Positions 1 through 8,069 of a stretch of 39,711 bases of DNA are shown here, piece after piece. The position numbers were made by a program, and so were the translations under genes. Within the stretch, counting starts at the first letter, position 1; each line of letters starts with the position of its first letter. The notes under the pieces are model-generated. The model worked only from the letters and a program-made list of their open reading frames with translations, did no database searches and was not told where the DNA came from. The stretch is from Acidobacteriota bacterium (lineage in GTDB: Bacteria; Acidobacteriota; Thermoanaerobaculia; UBA5066), in assembly GCA_003152095.1 (NCBI GenBank), contig PLZI01000132.1, positions 311 to 40,021 of the forward strand, written 5' to 3'.

Positions 1-449
1 CCGCCGGAGTTCTCCGCCACGTTGCCGCCGAGCGTCGCGGCCTTCTGGCTCGCGGGGTCCGGCAGGTACTGATAGCCCAGCGGCGCCAGGGCGCTGCCGA
101 ACTCGAGGTTGAACATCCCAGGCTGCACCCGGGCCCTCAGGTTGGCCCGGTCCACCTCGAGGACCTTGTTCATCCGAATCATCTCGATGACGACCCCGCC
201 CTTGACGGGCACCGTTCCGCCGCTCAGGTTCGTGCCGCCGCCCCGGGCGACGAAGGGGGCGCCCCACTTGTTGCAGGCCTTGACCACTCCGACAACCTCG
301 TCTGTCGAATGGACGAAGGCTACGGCGTCAGGGCGCCTCTCCTCGAGGTAGGCGTCGTAGCCGTAGAGCGCCAGGTTCACGCCGGAATCCAGCACGTTGT
401 CCTTGCCGACGACCTGACGCAGATCCTCCGCGAGACAGGATGCTTTCAT
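1..449 (-). CDS. FAD-linked oxidase, GlcD-like, N-terminal part (cut by window edge)
   Basis: The reverse strand encodes about 149 residues running off the left edge of the window. They form the first half of a PCMH-type FAD-binding domain: the motif ARGGGTNLSGGTVP near residues 68-81 binds the FAD pyrophosphate, and GGNVAENSGG at the cut end is the second FAD-contact segment. This layout is typical of glycolate oxidase subunit GlcD, D-lactate dehydrogenase and related 2-hydroxyacid oxidases, which are about 450-500 residues long. Two in-frame ATGs lie 9 nt apart; I chose the inner one (449) because GGAGG then sits 9 nt upstream, whereas for the outer ATG (458) it would be only 1 nt away. The gene is transcribed away from the pnt operon. 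The substrate cannot be told from this half. Partner genes such as glcE/glcF would lie outside the window. Confidence 0.85.
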   Translation of the reverse strand, partial: MKASCLAEDLRQVVGKDNVLDSGVNLALYGYDAYLEERRPDAVAFVHSTDEVVGVVKACNKWGAPFVARGGGTNLSGGTVPVKGGVVIEMIRMNKVLEVDRANLRARVQPGMFNLEFGSALAPLGYQYLPDPASQKAATLGGNVAENSG

Positions 450-694
450 GGCCTTCATCCTCCTTCTTCCAGGGCGAACAGGCTGATGAGCGTGTGGGGC
501 ACGGAGGCACTCGGTCGCAAGCAGGTCTCGCCAGAGCCCATAGGCATCGGGTGCCCCTTCCCCCGCAACAATGCACCACACTCGAGCCCGTTTAACCATA
601 GTTAGTTTGATTCACCCCGGCCAGGGTTCGGGGTCGGTCGCTCATGAGCCTGTCTGATGAGGCGGACGATTAGACTCCGGAAAACGGGGTGGCC

Positions 695-1840
695 ATGAAG
701 TTGATTGTTCCAAGAGAAACCAGGGATGGCGAGAAGCGGGTGGCGCTCGTTCCCGAGTCCGTCAAGAAGCTCGTGAAGGCCGGCATTTCCGTGGCCATCG
801 AGCAGGACTCGGGTGCGGGGTCGTTCATTGACGATCGCGCTTACGTCGAGGCCGGTGCCATCGTCGCAACGGATCTCAAGGCATCGCTTTCAGAGGCAGA
901 TCTCGTGTTGAAGGTCAACCCACCCACCCTTGACGAGGTGGACCTGATGCGGCCGGGCGCCATGCTCCTCGTCCCCCTCACGCCCACCCGGAACCTCGAC
1001 CTGGTCCGAAAGCTCCTCGAGCACAAGGTGACGGCGTTTTCCACCGACACTATACCTCGCATCTCCCGGGCCCAGGCCATGGACTCCCTCTCCTCCATGG
1101 CCTCCATCGCCGGCTACAAGGCCGTGGTCATGGCCGCCGATACCCTCCCCAGGTATTTCCCCATGCTCATGACCGCCGCGGGTACGGTGCTGCCCGCTAG
1201 AGTGTTCGTGATCGGAGCCGGGGTCGCGGGGTTGCAGGCCATCGCCACCGCCCGGCGGCTGGGCGCCGTCGTGGAGGCCACCGACACGCGCCCGGCGGTG
1301 AGGACCGAAATCGAGAGCCTGGGAGCCAAGTACGTGGGCGTCGAGGCGGGCGAAGAGGCTCAGGACGCGGGAGGCTACGCGAAAGAGCTGTCCCAGGAGT
1401 TCTACCGCAAGCAGACGGAGCTGATCGCAAGACACTGTGCGGCCGCCGATGTGGTGATCACGACCGCGCTCATCGGCGGCGTCACGGCGCCGAAGCTGAT
1501 CACCGCCGAGATGGTCGACAAAATGAAGCCCGGCTCGGTCATCGTCGACCTCGCCGCCGCGGGGGGCGGGAACTGCACGCTGACGAAGCCCGGCGAGACC
1601 GTGGAGCACAACGGCGTGAAGATCCTCGCCCCTTTGAACCTTCCCTCGGAGGTGGCCTTTCACGGGAGCCTGCTCTACTCGCGCAACCTCACGGCCTTCG
1701 TCCTGGCCTTCTGGAAGAACGGGGTGTTCGCGCTCGACCTATCGGACGACATCCTCAAGGAGGCCACCATCACGCACGACGGCAAGGTGATTCACATCCC
1801 CACCGCACAGGCCCTGGAGAAAGAAGGAGCCCGCCCGTGA
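695..1840 (+). CDS. pntAA: NAD(P) transhydrogenase alpha subunit part 1 (NAD-binding domain I)
   Basis: This soluble subunit binds NAD(H) in the proton-translocating transhydrogenase, which moves hydride between NADH and NADP+ using the proton gradient. The start MKLIVPRETRDGEKRVALVP is the family N-terminus. The Rossmann motif GAGVAGLQAIATARRLGA lies near residue 172, followed by EATDTRP. The segment GSVIVDLAAAGGGNC is the alanine-dehydrogenase/PntAA signature. The length of 381 residues fits the three-subunit (Rhodospirillum-type) split. I start at ATG 695 because family members begin MKI/MKL; an in-frame GTG at 689 adds two residues. The stop overlaps the next start by 4 nt, so translation is coupled to pntAB. 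Confidence 0.95.
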   Translation: MKLIVPRETRDGEKRVALVPESVKKLVKAGISVAIEQDSGAGSFIDDRAYVEAGAIVATDLKASLSEADLVLKVNPPTLDEVDLMRPGAMLLVPLTPTRNLDLVRKLLEHKVTAFSTDTIPRISRAQAMDSLSSMASIAGYKAVVMAADTLPRYFPMLMTAAGTVLPARVFVIGAGVAGLQAIATARRLGAVVEATDTRPAVRTEIESLGAKYVGVEAGEEAQDAGGYAKELSQEFYRKQTELIARHCAAADVVITTALIGGVTAPKLITAEMVDKMKPGSVIVDLAAAGGGNCTLTKPGETVEHNGVKILAPLNLPSEVAFHGSLLYSRNLTAFVLAFWKNGVFALDLSDDILKEATITHDGKVIHIPTAQALEKEGARP

Positions 1841-2133
1841 ACACCGATCTCCTGATCTCGCATCTCTGGGTCTTCCTGCTGGCGACGTTCGTGGGGCTTC
1901 TGGTGATCCGGCGCGTTTCGCCCTTGCTCCACACGCCCCTCATGTCCCTCACCAACGCCATGTCGGCCATCGCGGTGGTGGGCTCCCTCGTCGTGACCGG
2001 GCGCCAGCAATCGACGCTCAGCACGGTCCTCGGCACCGTCGCCGTGACCGCTTCCATGATCAACATCGTCGGCGGCTACCTGATCACCTACCGCATGTTG
2101 TCCATGTTCAGGAAGGGCAAGCAGGCGAAGTGA
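1837..2133 (+). CDS. pntAB: NAD(P) transhydrogenase alpha subunit part 2 (membrane)
   Basis: A 98-residue membrane protein made mainly of three hydrophobic segments (roughly residues 10-26, 38-53 and 64-85). It is the domain II part of the alpha chain, which forms part of the proton channel with PntB. It starts at GTG within the GTGA overlap with pntAA and ends in the TGATG junction with pntB, the gene order expected for split-alpha transhydrogenases. No catalytic residues are expected here. The identification rests on size, hydrophobicity and position between two clear partners. Confidence 0.9.
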   Translation: MNTDLLISHLWVFLLATFVGLLVIRRVSPLLHTPLMSLTNAMSAIAVVGSLVVTGRQQSTLSTVLGTVAVTASMINIVGGYLITYRMLSMFRKGKQAK

Positions 2134-3527
2134 TGGGCGCCGAGTCCTGGATCCAGATCGTCTACGTTCTGTCTGCCCTTTGCTTCATCCTCGCCCTCAA
2201 CTGGTTGAGCGCGGTCCCCACCGCCCGCCGAGGGGTCCTCACGGGCGTCCTCGGCATGGCGCTCGCCGTCGGCGGCACCCTGCTCAACCCCGGGATCGTC
2301 AGCTACACGTGGATCGCCGTCGCTTTCGTGATCGGCTCCGTCATCGGCGTTCCCATGGCCATGATGCCGATGACCGCCGTCCCACAGCGGACGGCCCTCT
2401 CCCACGCTTTCGGCGCGCTGGCCGCGGCCCTCGTCGGCACGGCGGAGTACTTCCTCCGCGCCGGTGGCGCGGAGATGGACCGGTTCACCATGGGCGCCCT
2501 CGCCGTCGAGGTCATCCTCGGGTTTCTCACCTTCACGGCCAGCCTGATGGCGTTCGGCAAGCTGCAGGAGATTCTCCCTCAGCGGCCCATCACGTACAGG
2601 GGACAGAATCTCGTCAACCTCGGGATGCCGGCCGCGGCGGTGGCCCTCGCCGTCTGGCTGGTCATCCACCCCGGGAGCCATGGCCTGTTTCTGCTCATGT
2701 GCGGGTTGGCCCTCGGCTTCGGCGTGCTGCTGATCGTCCCCATCGGCGGCGCCGACATGCCGACGGTCATCTCCCTGCTCAACGCCTACGCCGGGCTCTC
2801 CGCGGCGGCCATGGGCTTCGTGCTCAACAACAAGCTGCTCATCATCGCGGGCTCGCTGGACGGCAGCTCGGGCCTGATCTTGTCCATCATCATGTGCAAG
2901 GCCATGAACCGGTCCTTTTCAAACGTCCTTTTCGGGGCTTTTGGCCAGGTCACGGCCGCGGTGGCGGCGGGCGAGCAGAAGAGTTACCGGAGCGCCAGCG
3001 CCGAAGAGGCGGCCAGCATCCTTTTGAACGCCTCGTCCGTGATGGTCGTCCCCGGCTACGGCATGGCCGCGGCCCAGGCCCAGCACAAGGTGAGGGAGCT
3101 TTACGACCAACTCACCAGACAGGGCGTGAACGTGAAATTCGCCATTCACCCCGTCGCCGGGCGCATGCCGGGCCACATGAACGTCCTCCTGGCCGAAGCG
3201 AACATCCCCTATGACGCCTTGCTGGATCTGGAAGAGGCCAACTCGGAGCTGCCCCAATGCGACGTGGCCCTCGTCATCGGCGCCAACGACGTGACTAATC
3301 CCGCCGCCCGCCACGACAAGGGGAGCCCCATCTACGGCATGCCCATCATCGATACTGACAAGGCCCGCACCGTGATGGTGATCAAACGCAGCATGAACCC
3401 CGGCTTCGCCGGCGTGGACAACGAGCTCTACACCCTCGACCGGACCCTCATGCTGTTCGGAGACGCCAAGGCTTTTGTCGCCGATCTCATCAAGGAAGTC
3501 GACGCCCAGAGCGGCGGGCGGGGCTGA
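2133..3527 (+). CDS. pntB: NAD(P) transhydrogenase beta subunit (membrane plus NADP-binding domain III)
   Basis: A 464-residue protein whose first ~270 residues are a run of hydrophobic helices that form the proton path with PntAB. The C-terminal ~190 residues are the NADP(H)-binding domain III: VPGYGMAAAQAQHKV is the dinucleotide motif, followed by HPVAGRMPGHMNVLLAEA and the GANDVTNPAA segment that contacts NADP. The length matches the family (about 460). ATG 2133 overlaps the pntAB stop as TGATG; a GTG at 2130 would give a 4-nt overlap instead. It is the last gene of the pnt operon. A gene-poor stretch separates it from the convergent redox operon, whose final gene ends at 4301. Confidence 0.95.
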   Translation: MGAESWIQIVYVLSALCFILALNWLSAVPTARRGVLTGVLGMALAVGGTLLNPGIVSYTWIAVAFVIGSVIGVPMAMMPMTAVPQRTALSHAFGALAAALVGTAEYFLRAGGAEMDRFTMGALAVEVILGFLTFTASLMAFGKLQEILPQRPITYRGQNLVNLGMPAAAVALAVWLVIHPGSHGLFLLMCGLALGFGVLLIVPIGGADMPTVISLLNAYAGLSAAAMGFVLNNKLLIIAGSLDGSSGLILSIIMCKAMNRSFSNVLFGAFGQVTAAVAAGEQKSYRSASAEEAASILLNASSVMVVPGYGMAAAQAQHKVRELYDQLTRQGVNVKFAIHPVAGRMPGHMNVLLAEANIPYDALLDLEEANSELPQCDVALVIGANDVTNPAARHDKGSPIYGMPIIDTDKARTVMVIKRSMNPGFAGVDNELYTLDRTLMLFGDAKAFVADLIKEVDAQSGGRG

Positions 3528-3545
3528 TTCGAGGAAGCGTGTGCG

Positions 3546-3623
3546 CCTACGCGCCCTTACGGCCGCCCTTGGACTGCGGCTTCGGCGGCGCAGGCTTGTC
3601 CGTTCCCTTCGGCTGGTCGCCGA
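3546..3623 (-). repeat. 78-bp copy of the 3' end of the small Cys-rich gene
   Basis: Positions 3546-3623 match 15275-15352 over 78 bp with three mismatches by eye, in the same orientation. On the minus strand both encode the same C-terminus (GDQPKGTDKPAPPKPQ followed by SKGGRKGA and a TAG stop). The copy here lacks the Cys-rich front half. Instead it is joined in frame to a segment reading ATFRFYAELNDFLP from an ATG at 3675, giving a 42-codon chimeric frame (3547-3675). That front segment resembles the start of Mut7-C/ubiquitin-like proteins, by recollection only. I regard the frame as a recombination scar rather than a proven gene. Confidence 0.75.
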
Positions 3624-3749
3624 CCGGGAGAAAGTCATTCAGCTCGGCGTAGAAGCGAAAGGTGGCGGCTCCCATCTGGCGTCGGTCCAGCCATCCACTC
3701 TCAACCCCCTCGCCCCAATGGAAGCGCAGGGGGGTCCTAATCCCTCACG

Positions 3750-3950
3750 CAGCTTCGACCCTGCCGAGCTCTTCGATCTGACGTTCGACCACCTCGGGCT
3801 TCTCTTCGCGCGAGCCACCGGCCCCGGCGCGCCGGCGAAGGTGATCGCAACCGGTTCGGTCGCGAGCCCGAGCTCCCCCTTCAGCCTGTCAGACCATACT
3901 TGCCAGTACACACACGGCCTCCTCGGCTCACAGCCCTCGTATTCAATCTG
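3750..3950 (-). pseudogene. Possible DUF169-like gene fragment, frameshifted
   Basis: The minus strand reads WSDRLKGELGLATEPVAITF, which resembles the start of DUF169-family proteins, where a helix is followed by a conserved PVA(I/V)-F strand. Shortly after, the plausible continuation (AREEKPEVVERQIEELGRVE) lies in another frame and soon meets a stop. Full family members exceed 200 residues, so only an N-terminal remnant is present. The assignment is from memory of the motif and is weak; boundaries are approximate. Confidence 0.3.
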
Positions 3951-4210
3951 GGGCAGGGTGGCGAGCCGCGTCAAGGACGAGGTGTTCCCGGCCTTCCGCG
4001 CCTCCTCGTGGCAGGCCGGGCGAAGGCCCGATAGATCTGCCATTTCGCGTCGAGTACCTCGACGCGGAGCGGATGTTGCCGGTGCTGGTTCGAAGAGCAG
4101 CCTGAAGGGCCGTCACGAAAGATCAGCGAAGGGCGCTGGAGTTGGCCGACGTACGCGCGCAGGGCTCGCGAACGACGACGACACCGTTGGGCTGTGCGCG
4201 CCAAGACGTC

Positions 4211-4299
4211 GGGCAATTCCCATTGCACCCCTACAGCGCACCGCAATTCCCACTGCGGCCCTGCAGCTTCCAGGGCGAATAACCTGTCGAGCGCTTACA
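4211..4299 (-). mobile_element. Remnant of an IS21-family-like terminus
   Basis: Read on the minus strand from 4299, the sequence begins TGTAAGCGCTCGACAGG and then carries three spaced repeats: TGGAAGCTGCAGG, TGGGAATTGCGGT and TGGGAATTGCCCG. A TGTAA-like tip followed by several related internal repeats is the terminal organisation I associate with IS21-family elements. No istA or istB reading frame follows, so this would be an orphan end. The tip lies 2 nt beyond the stop of the adjacent 1254-residue gene, so an insertion would have landed right at its 3' end. The hairpin GCCCTG/CAGGGC (4257-4275) lies within the first repeat. Confidence 0.4.
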
Positions 4300-4300
4300 G

Positions 4301-7300
4301 CTAGACGACGGGCAGCTCCCGGCGGGCCTTCTCGAAGATCTTGTCGAACCAGGCCGCGAAGCGGACCTCAAGGGTGTCGAGCCCGAGGGTGGGCACGGGG
4401 GCAAGCGGCCCTCCCAGCCCGGTGAACGGGACCCTAGGCAGCTTGAGGCCATCCGCGTCCCAGACCGCACCCGCGGAGCCAAGGTCGAGCCCCGCCCAAA
4501 TCGGCACCACCCGTCGGATTTCCGCGGTCACGTCCTGGGCGGACCCGTACTTCATCTTGAACCGGTAGCCGAGCAGGCTGGCGAGCTGGCTGAGGATCTC
4601 CCAGGTCTCCATCCCGCCCGCGGGGGGCACCGCGCGCTCCAGTCGCTGCACGCGGCGCTCGGCGTTGGTCATGGTGCCGCTCGTCTCGGCCGTGCTCGAC
4701 AGCGGCAAGGCCACTGTGGCGCAGGCGGCGGTGGCGGTGAGGAAGAGGTCGCCCACGAGCAGGAAGTCGGCGGCCAGCAGGCCGTCGCACAGGTCCTGCG
4801 GGAACCCGGGGGCGCCCACCGGGTCCTCGCCGAGCACGACGGCGACCCTGATCTTCTTGTCGCGCAGGAGCTGGGCCACGTCCAGGCTGGGCGGGGAAAG
4901 GTCGCGCAGGACCGCCCCCAGCTCCTTCTCCATCTGCTCCAGGGCCTCGCCGCCGGCGGGATCGACGTAGCCGGGCAGCCAGCGCGGGTCGGCGCCCATG
5001 TCGAGCAGCCCCTGGGTGTTCGCCTTCTCGCGCAGGGCGAGCAGCGAGCAGCCCAGGGCCGCAGCCGCCTGGGCGAAGAGCCGCTCGTCGTGGGCCAGCC
5101 GCGAGCCACGGTAGTCCTTGTTGAACAGCATCACCTTGAGGATGGTCTTAGCCAGGATGGCGGCCGCCTCGCGCGAGGCGGCGCGCGCCACCCCAGAGAG
5201 CTTCTCCAGGCGCTCGTCGGAGAGATCGGCCACCGCCTGGGCCAGCTCCGGCCGGTCGTCGAGGGCGCCCGGCCGCAGGGCGACGTAATCCTTCAACAAG
5301 CCGAGGACGGCAAAGGCTTGCCCGCCAGGCAGGCAGCGCAAGTGCAGCTCGGCAAAGCGCGAGGTGCGGTTGTCCTCGGGGCCGACGTAGACGAGGCGGG
5401 CGCCTTTGCGGATGGCCTGCTTGCAGGCGATGTCCACCGCGAAGCTCTCCTCGTCGAGGGCCGCGTTGACGACCAGCAGGGCCTGGGCGTCGACGATGTC
5501 CGCGTAGGAGGCCGTGGACACGACTTCCGGGGCCTGCAGCTCGCGGTTGACGAGGTGGGCCAGCGAGGTCACGTTATGCGTGCGCAAGGCCAGCCGGGCC
5601 AGCTTCTGGGCGAGGTAGATCTCCTCGTTGGTCAGGCGGGGGGAGACGAACACCGCGACCTGGTCGCCGCTGTAGTGGCGGGTAAGCTCCTTGAGCCGCA
5701 TGGCGGAGTAGCGCAGGGCCTCGTCGAGGCTGCTCTCCTGCAGCTCGCGCCCGACGCGCAGCATGGGCCAGCGCAGGCGCTCGGCCGACTGCACGTGGCC
5801 GTAGCCGAAGCGGCCCTTGCGGCAGTGGTTACCGCCGGTGCCCGCGTCGTCAGCCGCACGCGAGACCTGCACCAGGGTGGTGCCGGAGACCTCGTAGCCC
5901 AGCCGGCACCCCGCGCTGCAGTAGGGGCACACCGATTCCACCCGGGTGGTCTTCCAGGGGCCGGGCTTGGTCAGGGTCAGCTTCTCGGAGATGGCCCCCG
6001 TGGGGCAGGTACCGATGCACAGCCCGCAGCTCACGCACTCGGTGTCGAGCAGGGAGTCGCCCAGGGCGGGCTTGACCACGGTGTCGAAGCCGCGGTTGAC
6101 AAAGCCGTAGGCGGCCACCCCCACCAGCTCGCTGCAGATGCGCACGCAGCGGCCGCACAGCACGCACTTGTTGGGGTCGAGCACCAACAGCGGGTGGCGC
6201 CGGTCCACGGAGTGTTCGACGGCCGCGCCCATGAACGTCTGCACGTCGGCCCCGTACTCGGTGGCGTGGCGCCGCAGATCGCAGGTGAAGAGGGCGGTGC
6301 AGCCGCACTCCAGGCAGCGCGCCGTCTCCCGGCGCAGGTCCTCGCGACTGTACCCGGTCTCGACCTCGGCGAAGCTGAGGGCGCGCTCCGCGGGCGGGAG
6401 CACGGGCATGCTCCGCCGCCCCTCGGTGGAGCCTGGGGGCAAGTCCTCGATCTCGACCTTGTGGTACGCGTCCTTGCGGCTGTACACCTCCACCGGCTCG
6501 GGCTCGGCCCGGCCGGTGGCCACGTAGCGGTCGATGGCGTAGGCGGCCTTGCGTCCGGCGGCGATGGCCTCGATGGCGGTGGCCGCCCCCGTGACCACGT
6601 CGCCTCCCGAGAACACTCCGTCCACGGTGGTCTCGAAGGTGCGCTCGTTGACCTCCACGGTCTGCCAGCGGGTGAGGCTCAGCGTTTCGCCCAGGGGCAG
6701 GAAGTTGGGCACCCGCCCGTCCACCAGCTCCTTGACGCGCGTGCCCTGGCCGATGGCGGCGAGCACGAAGTCGCAGTCGATGCGGAACTCGGAGCCGCGA
6801 ATGGGCCTGGGACTGCGGCGGCCGCTCTGGTCTGGCTCGCCCAGCTCCATGCGGATGCACTCCACCCCTGCCACCCGGCCGTTCTCCCCGCACAGCACCC
6901 GAACGGGGGCGACCAGGAAGTCCATCTTCACGCCCTCGTGCTCCGCCTCCACGATCTCCGTCTCGTTGGCGGGCATCTCCTTGCGCGTCCGCCGATAGAG
7001 GATGCGAACTTCGGCGACGCCCAGGCGCAGGGCGGTGCGCGCGCAGTCGACGGCGGTGTTTCCGCCACCCACCACCAGCACCCTGCCGTGGATGTCGATC
7101 CTGCGCTTGAGGCCGAACTGCTTGAGGAAGTCGATGCCGGCCAGCACCCCCGGCGAGTCCTCGTCCTGCACACGCATCTTGGAGCTGTCCCAGGCCCCCA
7201 GCCCCAGGAAGATGGCGTCGTAACCGCCCTGCTTGAGGCTGGCCACCGTGAAGTCGCGCCCGAGCCGGACGTTGGTGGAGAGCTGGACGCCGAGGTCGAG

Positions 7301-8065
7301 GATCTGGTTGATTTCCAGGTCGAGCACGTCCTTGGGCAGACGGTACTCGGGGATGCCGTAGCGCAGCATGCCCCCCGCTTCGGGCTGGGCCTCGAACATC
7401 GAGACCTTGTAGCCGCGCAGGGCGAGGTAGTAGGCGCAGGAGAGCCCCGCCGGGCCCGCCCCCACCACCGCCACCTTCTTGCCGTTGGGAGGGGCGAGGC
7501 TCGGGCGCCAGGGATCCTTGTCACCCAGGTCGAGGTCGGAGAGATAGCGCTTGATGTAGTCGACGCCCACGGCCTCGTCGAGCAGGGTGCGCCGGCAGCC
7601 CTTGACCTCGCAGGGGCGTGTGCACACACGCCCGCACACCGCGGGCAGGGGATTGCGGTCCTTGATGAGAGCGATGGCGTCGCGGTGCTTGTTCAGGGCG
7701 GCCAATGCGATGTAGCCCTGGATGTCCACCCCCGCCGGGCACGCGAGCTGGCAGGGGCCGATGCAGTCCGCGTAGTGGTTGGAGAGCATCAGCTCCAGGG
7801 CTGCCTTGCGCGAGCGCCGGATCTCCGGGTTGGAGGTCTCCACCACCATGCCCGCCGCCACCCTGGTGGAGCAAGCCGGCGCCAGCGTGCGCGCGCCCTG
7901 CACCTTCACCACGCACAAGTAGCAGGAGGCGAAGGGCTCGAGGCGCCCGTCATGGCAGAGGGTCGGGATGGAGGTGATCCCGTTCTCGCGGGCGACCTCC
8001 AGGATCGTCATGCGGTTGTCGGCGATGACCCGTTTGCCGTCGATGTGAAGCTTGACGAGTTCCAC
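4301..8065 (-). CDS. NuoG-like ferredoxin / GltD-like flavoprotein / truncated molybdopterin-oxidoreductase fusion
   Basis: A 1254-residue soluble redox protein. Residues 1-75 are a NuoG-type [2Fe-2S] ferredoxin with Cys37, 48, 51 and 65. Residues 95-530 are a glutamate-synthase-beta-like module: N-terminal Cys cluster (101-157), FAD motif GAGPAG at 202-207, NAD(P) motif GGGNTA at 333-338 and the terminal FAD segment FSGGDVVTGAATAIEA. Residues 625-690 hold two [4Fe-4S] sites (Cys634/637/640/644 and 677/680/683/687). From residue 705 a molybdopterin-oxidoreductase fold begins with Cys713/716/720/748. It stops without the usual C-terminal pterin-binding domain, so like NuoG it probably binds no molybdenum (inference). 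The start is GTG 8065, 4 nt after the nuoF stop. The likely role is the third subunit of a NuoEF-containing NAD(P)/ferredoxin oxidoreductase. The domain set recalls Geobacter SfrA and SfrB in one chain. Confidence 0.85.
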   Translation of the reverse strand: MELVKLHIDGKRVIADNRMTILEVARENGITSIPTLCHDGRLEPFASCYLCVVKVQGARTLAPACSTRVAAGMVVETSNPEIRRSRKAALELMLSNHYADCIGPCQLACPAGVDIQGYIALAALNKHRDAIALIKDRNPLPAVCGRVCTRPCEVKGCRRTLLDEAVGVDYIKRYLSDLDLGDKDPWRPSLAPPNGKKVAVVGAGPAGLSCAYYLALRGYKVSMFEAQPEAGGMLRYGIPEYRLPKDVLDLEINQILDLGVQLSTNVRLGRDFTVASLKQGGYDAIFLGLGAWDSSKMRVQDEDSPGVLAGIDFLKQFGLKRRIDIHGRVLVVGGGNTAVDCARTALRLGVAEVRILYRRTRKEMPANETEIVEAEHEGVKMDFLVAPVRVLCGENGRVAGVECIRMELGEPDQSGRRSPRPIRGSEFRIDCDFVLAAIGQGTRVKELVDGRVPNFLPLGETLSLTRWQTVEVNERTFETTVDGVFSGGDVVTGAATAIEAIAAGRKAAYAIDRYVATGRAEPEPVEVYSRKDAYHKVEIEDLPPGSTEGRRSMPVLPPAERALSFAEVETGYSREDLRRETARCLECGCTALFTCDLRRHATEYGADVQTFMGAAVEHSVDRRHPLLVLDPNKCVLCGRCVRICSELVGVAAYGFVNRGFDTVVKPALGDSLLDTECVSCGLCIGTCPTGAISEKLTLTKPGPWKTTRVESVCPYCSAGCRLGYEVSGTTLVQVSRAADDAGTGGNHCRKGRFGYGHVQSAERLRWPMLRVGRELQESSLDEALRYSAMRLKELTRHYSGDQVAVFVSPRLTNEEIYLAQKLARLALRTHNVTSLAHLVNRELQAPEVVSTASYADIVDAQALLVVNAALDEESFAVDIACKQAIRKGARLVYVGPEDNRTSRFAELHLRCLPGGQAFAVLGLLKDYVALRPGALDDRPELAQAVADLSDERLEKLSGVARAASREAAAILAKTILKVMLFNKDYRGSRLAHDERLFAQAAAALGCSLLALREKANTQGLLDMGADPRWLPGYVDPAGGEALEQMEKELGAVLRDLSPPSLDVAQLLRDKKIRVAVVLGEDPVGAPGFPQDLCDGLLAADFLLVGDLFLTATAACATVALPLSSTAETSGTMTNAERRVQRLERAVPPAGGMETWEILSQLASLLGYRFKMKYGSAQDVTAEIRRVVPIWAGLDLGSAGAVWDADGLKLPRVPFTGLGGPLAPVPTLGLDTLEVRFAAWFDKIFEKARRELPVV

Positions 8066-8069
8066 GGCC

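Larger units (their letters stand above)
3528..4300. other. Gene-poor scar between two convergent operons
   Basis: This 773-bp stretch holds no intact recognisable gene. On the minus strand I see, in order: an IS21-like terminal segment (about 4211-4299), a decayed DUF169-like reading frame (about 3750-3950), and a 78-bp copy of the 3' end of the small Cys-rich gene found at 15276-15431. Longer frames on either strand are Arg/Pro/Ser-rich and look like readings of non-coding GC-rich DNA. It looks like accumulated insertion and recombination debris. Confidence 0.6.

Noticed and set aside
890-1663. Long antisense frame opposite pntAA
   Set aside because: His/Gly/Arg-rich composition is the typical shadow of a GC-rich gene on the other strand; pntAA is unambiguous.
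4211-4260. CRISPR repeats from the two GCAATTCCCAYTGC units
   Set aside because: Only two short units without regular spacers or cas genes; better explained as inner repeats of an IS21-like end.
4301-8065. Formate dehydrogenase catalytic subunit
   Set aside because: The molybdopterin fold lacks the C-terminal pterin-binding domain, and I see no catalytic Sec/Cys-Arg signature, so formate oxidation is not supported.
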